Shown: positions 25,838-33,683 of the stretch, in pieces | How the letters are laid out: the number at the start of each line of letters is the position of its first letter | Numbering within the stretch: position 1 is the first letter of the stretch | DNA from: URNF01 sp045634325 | GTDB lineage: Bacteria > Bacillota > Clostridia > Oscillospirales > Acutalibacteraceae | Length of the DNA: 64,000 nt | Direction of reading: 5' to 3' | NCBI GenBank assembly: GCA_045634325.1 | Contig: JAZRAA010000016.1 | Span: 1 to 64,000 of the forward strand | Program-made: the position numbers and the translations under genes | Notes under the pieces: model-generated | What the model saw: only the letters and a program-made list of their open reading frames with translations | The model's database searches: none | Told to the model about the DNA's origin: nothing

Positions 25838-26167
25838 ATGGAATTGAAAATGGAAACAAACCAAAAGGAATTGACCGTGTTTTTGCGTGGCGAACTGGAC
25901 CATCACGCAGCGGGACGGTTGCGTGAGCAGATCGACAGTGCGGTGAGCAGCAGGAACACCCAAACGCTGATATTGGATTTCAGCGGCATACAGTTTATGG
26001 ACAGCTCAGGTGTCGGGCTGCTCATGGGACGGTATAAACTGATGCGCGGCAAGGGCGGTGCGTTGCGGGTACGTGGTGTACAACCGCGGCTGATGCTGAT
26101 GTTGCGCATGGCAGGACTGGAAAAACTCGGGATTTTTGAGGAGGATACACATGAAAGCAATCAATGA
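25838..26167 (+). CDS. spoIIAA: Anti-sigma F factor antagonist
   Basis: A 109-residue STAS-domain protein. The phosphorylation site is in FMDSSGVGLLMGRYK. In the forespore, unphosphorylated SpoIIAA binds SpoIIAB and frees sigma F. The ATG at 25838 follows AAAGGA. It overlaps spoIIAB by 17 nt. Identification rests on the complete AA-AB-sigF order. Confidence 0.95.
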   Translation: MELKMETNQKELTVFLRGELDHHAAGRLREQIDSAVSSRNTQTLILDFSGIQFMDSSGVGLLMGRYKLMRGKGGALRVRGVQPRLMLMLRMAGLEKLGIFEEDTHESNQ

Positions 26168-26597
26168 AACACGCATTTCGTTTATCAGCCGCTCGGCAAA
26201 CGAGGGGTTTGCACGTGCCGTGGCGGCCGCGTTTATCAGCCAGCTCGACCCCGCTGTAGACGAGTTGGCGGATATCCGCACTGCCGTTTCGGAAGCGGTC
26301 ACCAACTGCATCGTGCACGCCTACCCCGACGAGTTGGGTATGATTTATATGGGGTTGCGGTTGTATGAAAACGGCAGAGTGGTGATTCGTATCCGTGACC
26401 GCGGCCGTGGCATTGCGGATGTCAAACAAGCGATGGAACCGCTGTTCACCACCGGCGGGGAAGACAGATCGGGGCTGGGATTTTCGGTGATGCAGAGTTT
26501 CAGCGATAAAGTGCGGGTACATTCTCGTGTTGGTAAAGGCACCACGGTTACGCTGGAAAAATACATAGTGCGCCGTGGGGATGAGGCACAGCCGTGA
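26151..26597 (+). CDS. spoIIAB: Anti-sigma F factor / serine kinase
   Basis: A 148-residue GHKL-fold kinase that holds sigma F and phosphorylates SpoIIAA. N-box SEAVTNCIVHAYP, G1-box IRDRGRGIADVKQA and G2-box DRSGLGFSVMQSF are clear. The start at 26151 has GGAGG ahead of it. It is coupled to sigF by a 4-bp overlap. Confidence 0.95.
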   Translation: MKAINETRISFISRSANEGFARAVAAAFISQLDPAVDELADIRTAVSEAVTNCIVHAYPDELGMIYMGLRLYENGRVVIRIRDRGRGIADVKQAMEPLFTTGGEDRSGLGFSVMQSFSDKVRVHSRVGKGTTVTLEKYIVRRGDEAQP

Positions 26598-27259
26598 CCA
26601 GAGAGGAACAAATTTGCGGGAACATCGGGTTGGTGCACAGTTGCGCCCGTCGTTTTCGGGACAGAGGTCTGGAATATGACGATTTATTTCAGGCGGGATG
26701 CATCGGCTTGACCAAAGCGGTGGACGGATTTCAGCCGGAACGTGGGTTACAGTTTTCGACCTATGCCGTACCGGTCATTCTCGGTGAAATTCGTCGATTG
26801 TTCCGTGAGGGCGGCACGGTGAAGGTCAGCCGTTCTTTGAAGGAACTGTCGTTGAAGGTCACCCGTGAACGATTAAAGCTGTTGCAAGAGCTGGACCGTG
26901 AACCGACGGTAGGAGAGTTAGCAGAGCGGCTGTCTAAAACGGCGGAAGAAATCGCCGAAGCGTTGCAGGCGGCTTTGCCGCCGCTGTCGCTGACAGGTGA
27001 GCGGGACGATGACGCGGGGGAGAATATTGATATACCCGTGCTAGCACCCGACGAAAAAATCACCGACATTTTGGCGCTTCGACAGGTGTTGGATGAGCTG
27101 GAGTCAAAGGACAGGGTGCTGATTTTGTTGCGATACGTGCACAATTGCACGCAGCAGGTAACGGCCGACCGTCTCGGCATGTCGCAGGTGCAGGTATCCC
27201 GCAGAGAGAAAAAAATTCTGGAAATCATGCGACAAAAACTGGGTGTGTGCGCGTCTTAA
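26594..27259 (+). CDS. sigF: Forespore sigma factor SigF
   Basis: A 221-residue sigma-70-family factor controlling early forespore genes. Region 2 has LEYDDLFQAGCIGLTKAVDG and LQFSTYAVPVILGEIRRLFR; region 4 ends with DRLGMSQVQVSRREKKIL. It starts with GTG at 26594, GAGG upstream. The operon is direct evidence that the organism has the endospore program. Confidence 0.95.
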   Translation: MTREEQICGNIGLVHSCARRFRDRGLEYDDLFQAGCIGLTKAVDGFQPERGLQFSTYAVPVILGEIRRLFREGGTVKVSRSLKELSLKVTRERLKLLQELDREPTVGELAERLSKTAEEIAEALQAALPPLSLTGERDDDAGENIDIPVLAPDEKITDILALRQVLDELESKDRVLILLRYVHNCTQQVTADRLGMSQVQVSRREKKILEIMRQKLGVCAS

Positions 27260-27277
27260 AAAATTTCATAGAAACGC

Positions 27278-27307
27278 TTGACAAACGATAAATTTGCGTG
27301 GTATAAT
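27278..27307 (+). promoter_or_regulatory. Sigma-A promoter of tRNA-Leu
   Basis: TTGACA (27278-27283), 18-nt spacer, TATAAT (27302-27307). Confidence 0.85.
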
Positions 27308-27349
27308 ACCGCTCGTCGAGTATGCAGAACGCACTCGAAAACAGAATAT

Positions 27350-27436
27350 GCGGGTATGGCGGAATTGGCAGACGCGTTAGATTCAGGTTCTAATAGTCGC
27401 AAGGCTGTGGAGGTTCAAGTCCTCTTACCCGCACCA
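27350..27436 (+). tRNA. tRNA-Leu (anticodon CAG)
   Basis: An 87-nt type II tRNA. Acceptor GCGGGTA pairs with TACCCGC, then A and encoded CCA. The anticodon stem TTAGA/TCTAA holds TTCAGGT, anticodon CAG (codon CTG). A long variable arm and the T-arm GGTTCAAGTCC follow. Confidence 0.95.
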
Positions 27437-27474
27437 AACAAAAAGACACCCAACAGGGTGTCTTTTTGTTTGGT
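27436..27474 (+). terminator. Terminator of tRNA-Leu
   Basis: AAACAAAAAGACACCC stem, AACA loop, GGGTGTCTTTTTGTTT. Confidence 0.85.
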
Positions 27475-27483
27475 ATAAAGAAA

Positions 27484-27649
27484 AAGAGGACTTGAACCTT
27501 AGCGAAGGTCCGCGCGTTAAGAAAACAGTCCGGTGGACTGTTTTTAGCACGGAGCGCGAGGCGGGAACCGTTGTTTGCAACGGTCGCCGAAGCGGGTAGC
27601 ATACAAGGCGTAGCCGCCGTATGCGGCAAGTCCTCTTACCCGCACCAAA
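27484..27649. repeat. tRNA-Leu 3'-end duplication and inverted T-arm copy
   Basis: 27627-27649 repeats exactly 23 nt of the tRNA-Leu 3' end (27416-27438), 211 bp away. 27484-27499 is a perfect 16-bp inverted copy of the T-arm (27411-27426). The interval holds short hairpins: AAAACAGTCC/GGACTGTTTT, ACCGTTG/CAACGGT, GCATAC/GTATGC. No protein or complete second tRNA is visible. It could be an att-type remnant or a tRNA-linked repeat family. Confidence 0.8.
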
Positions 27650-27682
27650 AACAAAGCACTTCCAAAGAAGTGCTTTGTTTTT
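27647..27682 (+). terminator. Second terminator after the duplicated tRNA 3' end
   Basis: AAAAACAAAGCACTTC stem, CAAA loop, and complement ending in TTTTT. It follows the copied GCACCA just as the first terminator follows the true tRNA end. Confidence 0.8.
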
Positions 27683-27684
27683 AT

Positions 27685-27770
27685 CCAATCCGAAGGATTG
27701 GTATGTAATCGCCGCAAGGCGTATGTAATCACGCGAAAGCGTGTATGGCATCACCGAAGGTGTATTTTTT
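27685..27770 (+). repeat. Tandem array of four GNRA-like capped mini-hairpins
   Basis: Four consecutive stems: CCAATCC-GAA-GGATTGG, CGCC-GCAA-GGCG, CACGC-GAAA-GCGTG and CACC-GAA-GGTG. They are separated by near-identical 8-nt linkers (TATGTAAT, TATGTAAT, TATGGCAT), and TATTTTTT ends the array. The stems differ in sequence but keep structure, which suggests selection on RNA or DNA shape. Confidence 0.8.
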
Positions 27771-27796
27771 CGGATTGATTATAAATATTTGCACCA

Positions 27797-27840
27797 ACAA
27801 AACAAGAGCAGTGGCAAAGCCACTGCTCTTGTTTTGTTTA
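27797..27840 (-). terminator. Bidirectional terminator of the cohesin-like operon
   Basis: ACAAAACAAGAGCAGTGGC with its complement around AAA; T-rich on both sides. It lies 30 nt after the stop of the 27871 gene. Confidence 0.85.
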
Positions 27841-27870
27841 ATGAGGTATAAATACTACCGAAATACGATA

Positions 27871-29253
27871 TTACGGCAATGTTTTTGCCGGTTGTAACGG
27901 CGACCAGCCCGAAGTATTGTAAAAGCTCTTGGTGGTCGTTACTTGGGTGGTTGTAGTTGTGGTCGTAGTCGTAGTCGTAGTAGTGGTCGTGATGGCAATC
28001 CATCTTGCTTCGAGTACAACGTCGGTCTTGGTGCCGACAGCAATGGCGTCGAGTTTGACACCATCCACATACCAACCATCAAAGGTGTATCCCGCCGCAG
28101 TGGGAACGAGTTGCGTCAAATCAAGTCCCTCGTGTTCGGCAAATTGTATCGGATATGCAGAAATGTCTGCCGTTTTCACATTGGTGTAGGATATGGCATG
28201 GTAGATGGGTTCAAGCTTGGGCACTACGTCTTGTGCAACCAACACCTTGCCGCAAGCGGAACAATGTTTTCCTTCGGTGAGACCGGTCGAAGAATAGGTC
28301 GGTGCAACTGCCGCATCAACGACTTGTGTGTGACCCTTTGCGGCAATCATGGTGTCGGCGATGGTGATTTCTGTGGTTGCATCGGCATCTTGATAGTATT
28401 TGTGGCACTTGGTGCAACGCCAATATTCGATATTACCGTTTGCGGTACAAGTGGCTGCGACTGGGTCGATTTTCACCAAGTTATGCAAGCAGATTTTGGT
28501 TTGCGGCAACAGTGTAACGTTGTAGCCGTGGGGTTCCGGAACGGTTTGACAACCATCGACGATATAACGGCAAATCAACACAACGTCCAACATGTTAATA
28601 GCACCGTCATCATTGACGTTGGCGGCTTTTTCCAAAAGCGTAATGTTATATCCATTCGGGTCTGTAACACAGTTATCCACGATATATCGGCTGATAGAAA
28701 CAACGTCTAACATATTGATTGTTCCGTCTTCGTTCACGTCGCCCGGCAAATATTCAATCTCTATGTTCTTTTCCGCCGTCAGCATCACGCTGTTCAAGTC
28801 TTTGTCGACGACATTGCCGGCTATACTGCTGATGGAAATGTTCAAAATATCGCCGAGTTGTGCCGTTTCGGATACACGGAACGTCAGCGTGATGATGTTA
28901 CCATCTTTGATATCCGCATCGTTGATATCATGTCCTTGCCACCCGAATTGACAGCTACCGCTGATAGGACCGGTGGAAAGTTGCTGAGGCGGAATGAACG
29001 TTGACGCAGAAAGCACATCGCCGTTGATAGCCTCAACCAGCGTCAATTTCTCATCAAAGGTAAAGTCCAGTCTGGCGGAAACGATGCCCGGATTGTTTTC
29101 CAGATACACTTTAACGTCAATGGTATCACCCGGCATTGCGTGCGTTGCCGTCATAAAGATGGCGGGCGTATTTGTATCGGTCGCAAAAGCGGATGTTGTA
29201 AACGAAGTTATGCATATCAAACATATTGATAGTATGCACAAGAGTTTTTTCAT
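27871..29253 (-). CDS. Secreted protein with cohesin-like, dockerin and InlB-type modules
   Basis: A 460-residue exported protein. A signal peptide (about 1-24) is followed by a cohesin-like beta-sandwich (about 28-165), a complete dockerin (171-235) with two calcium-loop repeats GDVNEDGTINMLDVV and ANVNDDGAINMLDVV, a Cys-rich segment (CTKCHKYY, HCSACGKV), an InlB-type B-repeat (AGYTFDGWYVDG), and a Thr-only stretch before a 24-residue tail. Cohesin-dockerin pairs assemble extracellular complexes. It lacks a sortase motif or catalytic domain. It ends a three-gene operon. Confidence 0.85.
   Translation of the reverse strand: MKKLLCILSICLICITSFTTSAFATDTNTPAIFMTATHAMPGDTIDVKVYLENNPGIVSARLDFTFDEKLTLVEAINGDVLSASTFIPPQQLSTGPISGSCQFGWQGHDINDADIKDGNIITLTFRVSETAQLGDILNISISSIAGNVVDKDLNSVMLTAEKNIEIEYLPGDVNEDGTINMLDVVSISRYIVDNCVTDPNGYNITLLEKAANVNDDGAINMLDVVLICRYIVDGCQTVPEPHGYNVTLLPQTKICLHNLVKIDPVAATCTANGNIEYWRCTKCHKYYQDADATTEITIADTMIAAKGHTQVVDAAVAPTYSSTGLTEGKHCSACGKVLVAQDVVPKLEPIYHAISYTNVKTADISAYPIQFAEHEGLDLTQLVPTAAGYTFDGWYVDGVKLDAIAVGTKTDVVLEARWIAITTTTTTTTTTTTTTTQVTTTKSFYNTSGWSPLQPAKTLP
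27941..27993. repeat. Triplet-repeat tract encoding a poly-Thr linker
   Basis: On the coding strand this is a run of ACN codons rich in ACGACT and ACGACC units. Units are multiples of 3, so slippage would change linker length without a frameshift. Confidence 0.8.
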
Positions 29254-29273
29254 ACGTACCTCCCATACGGCGC

Positions 29274-31226
29274 TTATTTCAATTTATATTCTTTCACACT
29301 CGTCCAATCGGTGTAAATACGTTTGCCGTTTACGGTTTTATAGGCTCTTACTTTATAATAATACGTCTTATTTCGCACCACGGTTATGGCCTTCGAATTT
29401 ATTGCTGTATGGTAAATCGTGCCCGTTTGGGCTTTCGAAGTAGAAACCGAAATTTCATAACCGCTTTTCCCGTTGACGTTTGCCCAACTGATTTTTACCT
29501 GGTTGTTGCCCGCTTTGACAACGTTTAAGGGAGAGGGGCTTTTCAGCGTGTAGGTGCTGGTTGCTCTGTAACTGTCATCTTCATAGTAGATGCCGTTGGC
29601 GTAGGTGCACGGCACCACTTTGAAATCATATTTGACGCCTCCGACGAGGCTCACGATATTCATGGCCGTGCCGGTTGTCATGCCTTTGTACGTATAGGTT
29701 GATTCGGTTGATTTTTTGCAGTAAACCTTATACGCTTTTGCGCCTGTTACCGCGCTCCAATTCACCTTCACCGCATTGTAGGCGGAGAGTGTTGCGGTCA
29801 CACGGCTGGGTGCATTCAAGTTTTTAAGCGTGTAGATACTGACCGCTTTGTAGTTATCGTCTTCATAATAGGTGTTGTTGGCGTAGGTGCACGGCACCAC
29901 TTTGAAATCATATTTCATACCGTCAGCGAGATTGGCAACATCCATGGATATGCCTGTTGTCAGTCCTTTGAGTGTATACGTCTTGTCGGTGGATTTTTTG
30001 TAGTAAACTTTATACGCTCTTGCGTTAGCGACTTTACTCCAACTAACCTTCACATCATCGTGACCATACAGTGTTGCGGTCATCTTGCTCGGTGCGGACA
30101 GATTTTTGACCGTGTAGATACTGGCCGTTTTGTAGTTGTCGTCTTCGTAGTAGGTGCTGTTGATGTAGGTGCACGGCACCACCTTGAAGTCATATCTTAC
30201 CGCTTCGGTGAGCCCGACGATATTCATCGATACGCCGGTTGTCATGCCTTTGTATGTGTAGGTTGATTCGGTTGATTTTTTGCAGTAAACCTTATACGCT
30301 TTTGCGCCTGCAACCTTGCTCCAGCTAACCTTTACGGCATTGTAAGCGTACAGCGTTGCGGTCACTTGTTTGGGTGCGGACAAATTGTCATATATCGCAA
30401 AACGCAATGTTTTTGTACCGCTGTATTTCCCCTTAAACGTGACAACCGCATTATACATGCCCACGGTTTTTCTGCCGGATGTATAGGAAACGGTGTAGTC
30501 TGTATTGAGTGTTAACGTTTTGCCATTGGCATCTTTTACGGTGACCGACGGCGTTTTCACCTTGGTGTCGTAACGATACGCTGTCGAAGAAAGCGAAACC
30601 GAACTGATTTTTCTGACGGTTGTACCTTTTGAAAACAGGGTATTGCAATATTTGCAATACGTATCACCCGTGTAACCGTCGGCGGTTAAGGTGGCGGCTT
30701 TTTTGTTTTTGATGGTTGTGCCGCTTTTGTGATAGTCGGTCGAAATCGTGTTGTTGGCGTTCAAAACCAACGAGTTCATATTGCGGTCAATCACGTCGCC
30801 GCTTTCGCTCGTGACGGACACTTGATATGCCTTTGCGGATTCTTTAACGACTTTAAAGGTCAACGTCAGGATAGTGCCGTTTTTGATGTCGGCATCGTCT
30901 ATATCAACGCCGCTCCAAACGAAGCGAGCCGTTGACGTCATCTCCAAACCGTTGGACAACGCTTTGGGCGGCGTGAAAGTCAACATGCCAAAAGCACTGC
31001 CGCTTTCGGCGCCTACCAATTTCAAATTTTCGCTGAAAGAAACTTTGAGGTTGGCAGAGATAATGCCGGGGTTGTTTTTCAGATTGATATTAACTTCAAC
31101 AAAATCGCCCACACATTTGTCGGCTTGCTCAAGCGTGAGCGTTGCGGCGTTCGCCGCCAAGGATGTGATTGGTAACATTGTGAACGCAAGCAGGATGATA
31201 CACGCCATGCAAAGCAGTTTTTTCAC
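29274..31226 (-). CDS. Secreted cohesin-like protein with tandem FN3 repeats
   Basis: A 650-residue exported protein: signal peptide (1-25), cohesin-like domain (about 28-165), a short CKYCNTLF segment, an Ig-like segment (TPSVTVKDANGKTLTLNTDY region), three near-identical fibronectin-III repeats of about 93 residues (each with AYKVY and YDFKVVPCTY), and a fourth diverged FN3 module ending in YTDWTSVKEYKLK. No enzyme domain is seen, so it is likely a scaffold or adhesin. The start is GTG at 31226 behind GGAGGG. It lies 20 nt before the dockerin protein gene. Confidence 0.85.
   Translation of the reverse strand: MKKLLCMACIILLAFTMLPITSLAANAATLTLEQADKCVGDFVEVNINLKNNPGIISANLKVSFSENLKLVGAESGSAFGMLTFTPPKALSNGLEMTSTARFVWSGVDIDDADIKNGTILTLTFKVVKESAKAYQVSVTSESGDVIDRNMNSLVLNANNTISTDYHKSGTTIKNKKAATLTADGYTGDTYCKYCNTLFSKGTTVRKISSVSLSSTAYRYDTKVKTPSVTVKDANGKTLTLNTDYTVSYTSGRKTVGMYNAVVTFKGKYSGTKTLRFAIYDNLSAPKQVTATLYAYNAVKVSWSKVAGAKAYKVYCKKSTESTYTYKGMTTGVSMNIVGLTEAVRYDFKVVPCTYINSTYYEDDNYKTASIYTVKNLSAPSKMTATLYGHDDVKVSWSKVANARAYKVYYKKSTDKTYTLKGLTTGISMDVANLADGMKYDFKVVPCTYANNTYYEDDNYKAVSIYTLKNLNAPSRVTATLSAYNAVKVNWSAVTGAKAYKVYCKKSTESTYTYKGMTTGTAMNIVSLVGGVKYDFKVVPCTYANGIYYEDDSYRATSTYTLKSPSPLNVVKAGNNQVKISWANVNGKSGYEISVSTSKAQTGTIYHTAINSKAITVVRNKTYYYKVRAYKTVNGKRIYTDWTSVKEYKLK
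29545..30390 (-). repeat. Three tandem about 279-bp FN3-encoding repeats
   Basis: Near-identical nucleotide blocks, for example copies of GTGCACGGCACCAC at regular spacing, show recent tandem duplication or gene conversion. They could allow change of repeat number by recombination. Confidence 0.8.
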
Positions 31227-31243
31227 CTTGTTCCCTCCTCATT

Positions 31244-31933
31244 TTATGTAGTCGATAAGATGACATATCCGTTTATGATGTCAAATTCCACTTTTTCGTA
31301 CCGGGCATCAAACGCACCGTTGTTGCAGGAAATCGAAATTTCGTATGCACCGGGGTCGGCGTTTTCGTTCATCTTAAAATGTAACAAAGCAATTTCGCCG
31401 TCGGTCACTTTTTCCGGGACGTCAATATTGTACCATGCAGCGTTACATGCATTGCCGGGTTGTTTTGGCCCTACAAACGTATAACCTTCCATGGCTTGCC
31501 CGCTTTCGATTTTAGTCAGTTCCATTGCATTTTCAACATACATGGTGTTTAAAAGCAACGTTAAAATACCGGGGTTGTTTTGTATGTAAACCTTAACGAT
31601 AACGTCTTCACCTTGGGTATAGACCGTATCCGCAACCAGTGTCGGTCCTTTGAGTTCTTCATAGATCGCCTTCACCACAATATCTTTGGTCACGTTGTCA
31701 AAAGGCGTATCCCATTTCAAAAACTTGTAACCATCTCGTTTCAATCCAACGGGCGGGGTAGCACTGCCTCCGGCATGCACGGTTTCGGTTTTCAAAACAC
31801 GGCCGTCAAAATCTTCAAACACGACTGTAAACATATCGGGTGCGCTCGCACGTTTGTTTTTGTAGGTGTATAAAAACGCTGCTGTTGCAAGCAGCAAAGA
31901 GACCGCAAGTAAAATCAAAAAAATCTTTTTCAA
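31244..31933 (-). CDS. Exported cohesin-like protein with InlB-type repeat
   Basis: A 229-residue protein. An uncleaved anchor or signal helix (MKKIFLILLAVSLLLATAAF) precedes an InlB-type B-repeat (VVFEDFDGRVLKTE to KFLKWDTPF) and a cohesin-like domain with the hallmark VYIQNNPGI, shared with its two neighbours as INLKNNPGI and VYLENNPGI. It is the first gene of the operon. The start is TTG at 31933 behind GGGAG. It may be the membrane-proximal anchor of the set; this is inference. Confidence 0.78.
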   Translation of the reverse strand: MKKIFLILLAVSLLLATAAFLYTYKNKRASAPDMFTVVFEDFDGRVLKTETVHAGGSATPPVGLKRDGYKFLKWDTPFDNVTKDIVVKAIYEELKGPTLVADTVYTQGEDVIVKVYIQNNPGILTLLLNTMYVENAMELTKIESGQAMEGYTFVGPKQPGNACNAAWYNIDVPEKVTDGEIALLHFKMNENADPGAYEISISCNNGAFDARYEKVEFDIINGYVILSTT

Positions 31934-31958
31934 TGATATTTCTCCCGATATACTTTTT

Positions 31959-32024
31959 GTTCGTGGCTCGATGACGTAGGCGATATAGCTTTAGGACGAA
32001 TCTTAAAAATTAAGACACTTTTAC
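31959..32024 (-). ncRNA. Structured leader of the cohesin-like operon
   Basis: After the promoter the minus strand can form TCTTAA/TTAAGA, then CGTCCTAAAGCTA, CGCCTACG and CGAGCCACGAAC. The order of AAAGC, GCCTA and GAGCC blocks loosely resembles c-di-GMP-I (GEMM) aptamers, which often control surface proteins in Clostridia, but key conserved bases are missing. It is a candidate only. Confidence 0.3.
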
Positions 32025-32030
32025 CAGTTT

Positions 32031-32059
32031 AGTATACACCTATTATAAGGAAAACGCAA
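32031..32059 (-). promoter_or_regulatory. Sigma-A promoter of the cohesin-like operon
   Basis: Minus strand TTGCGT (32054-32059), 17-nt spacer, TATACT (32031-32036), leaving an untranslated leader of about 90 nt. Confidence 0.7.
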
Positions 32060-32110
32060 CTATTTTTCAAAAACATAGCCACTTTGTTATGAACAATTGT
32101 CTACTTTAAC

Positions 32111-32144
32111 AAAAAAGCTCTGCTGAATTTCAGCAGAGCTTTTT
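32111..32144 (-). terminator. Rho-independent terminator, lysS
   Basis: AGCTCTGCTG/CAGCAGAGCT stem and minus-strand T-run. Confidence 0.88.
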
Positions 32145-32154
32145 AAAATTTTGA

Positions 32155-33669
32155 TTAATCCAACGGCTTCATCGTGGGGAACAGGATGACGTCGCGGATG
32201 GAGTCGGCGCCGGTGAGCAGCATGACACAGCGGTCGATGCCGATGCCCAAACCGCCCGTGGGCGGCATGCCGTATTCCAGAGCGGTGATGAAGTCGTCGT
32301 CCATCATGTTGGCTTCCTCGTCGCCCTTTTCACGCAATTCCACTTGTTTTTGGAAACGTTGTTTCTGGTCGATGGGGTCGTTGAGCTCGGAGAACGCATT
32401 ACCCATTTCGCTGCGGCAGATAAACAACTCAAAACGTTCGGTCAAACGCGGGTCAGCGGGGGAACGTTTTGCCAGCGGGGACACGTCCACCGGATGCATG
32501 GTGATGAAGGTGGGCTGGATGAGTTTTTCTTCAACCTTTTGGTCAAAGCACTCGTACAGCGCATAGCCCCAGGTGGGTTCCACACCGTCCATATCCACGC
32601 CGGCGGCTTTTGCCGCGGCAACGGCGTCGGCATCGTTGTCGATAGCCATAAAGTCCACGCCGAGATACTCTTTGACAGCTTGCGCCATGGTCAAACGTTT
32701 GAAACCGGGGGACAGGTCGATGTCCTCGCCCTGCCAGGTCACGTTATAGGTGCCGAGAATATCTTTCGCCGCACCCGACAACAAGTCCTCGAACAAATCC
32801 ATCATGTCATTGAAATCGGCGAATGCCTGATACAACTCCACGGTGGTGAATTCGGGGTTGTGTTTGGTGTCCATACCTTCGTTACGGAAGATGCGACCCA
32901 CTTCATACACACGTTCCATGCCGCCGACAATGAGGCGCTTCAAGTGTAACTCGGTGGCGATACGCATATACATATCCATATCCAGCGTGTTATGGTGCGT
33001 GATGAACGGACGAGCCGCCGCACCGCCGGGGATGGTGTTGAGCACCGGCGTGTCCACTTCCATGTAACCGCGGTTATCGAGGAAATTACGCAGATATTTC
33101 ACAAACTTACTGCGCACCTCAAAGTTGCGGCGGGAGTCGGGGTTCATGATGAGGTCGACGTACCGTTGACGATACCGCAATTCACGGTCAGTCAGACCGT
33201 GAAATTTTTCCGGCAACGGCAACAGCGATTTGGCCAACAAGGTGACCTTTTCGGCATGCACCGAGATTTCGCCTTTTTGGGTACGGAACACTTTACCCTC
33301 GATACCCATAATATCGCCGATGTCCCATTTTTTGAATGCGGCATAGTCTTCTTCGCCGACGTCGTCACGGCGGACGTACACTTGCATGCGGTCGGTTTTA
33401 TCCCGCAAATCCAAGAAACTGGCCTTACCCATGATACGGCGGGACATCATTCTGCCCGCAATACGCACCGTTTTGCCTTCCATCTCGTCAAATTGTTCAC
33501 GGATGTCGGCGTTGTGGGTATCCACGTCGTATTTGGTGATAACAAAGGGGTCTTGCCCTGCCTCTTGCAAAGCGGAGAGTTTATCTCTGCGGATTTGCAG
33601 CAGTTCAGACAACTGCTTTTCGGTGATTTCCGCTTCCGCTACGGCATTAACCTGATTTTGTTCGCTCAT
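32155..33669 (-). CDS. lysS: Lysyl-tRNA synthetase (class II)
   Basis: A 504-residue class IIb synthetase. The OB-fold anticodon-binding domain (VRIAGRMMSRRIMGKASFLD) precedes the catalytic core with motif 2 (YEVGRIFRNEGMDTKHNPEF, then TTVE) and motif 3 (GLGIGIDRCVMLLT). It follows greA by 14 nt and shares its promoter. AGAAGG precedes the ATG. Confidence 0.97.
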   Translation of the reverse strand: MSEQNQVNAVAEAEITEKQLSELLQIRRDKLSALQEAGQDPFVITKYDVDTHNADIREQFDEMEGKTVRIAGRMMSRRIMGKASFLDLRDKTDRMQVYVRRDDVGEEDYAAFKKWDIGDIMGIEGKVFRTQKGEISVHAEKVTLLAKSLLPLPEKFHGLTDRELRYRQRYVDLIMNPDSRRNFEVRSKFVKYLRNFLDNRGYMEVDTPVLNTIPGGAAARPFITHHNTLDMDMYMRIATELHLKRLIVGGMERVYEVGRIFRNEGMDTKHNPEFTTVELYQAFADFNDMMDLFEDLLSGAAKDILGTYNVTWQGEDIDLSPGFKRLTMAQAVKEYLGVDFMAIDNDADAVAAAKAAGVDMDGVEPTWGYALYECFDQKVEEKLIQPTFITMHPVDVSPLAKRSPADPRLTERFELFICRSEMGNAFSELNDPIDQKQRFQKQVELREKGDEEANMMDDDFITALEYGMPPTGGLGIGIDRCVMLLTGADSIRDVILFPTMKPLD

Positions 33670-33683
33670 AGTTTTAAACCTTC

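Noticed and set aside
27425..27754. 109-codon frame in the tRNA-Leu repeat region
   Set aside because: It translates tRNA sequence and hairpins; no ribosome binding site or domain.
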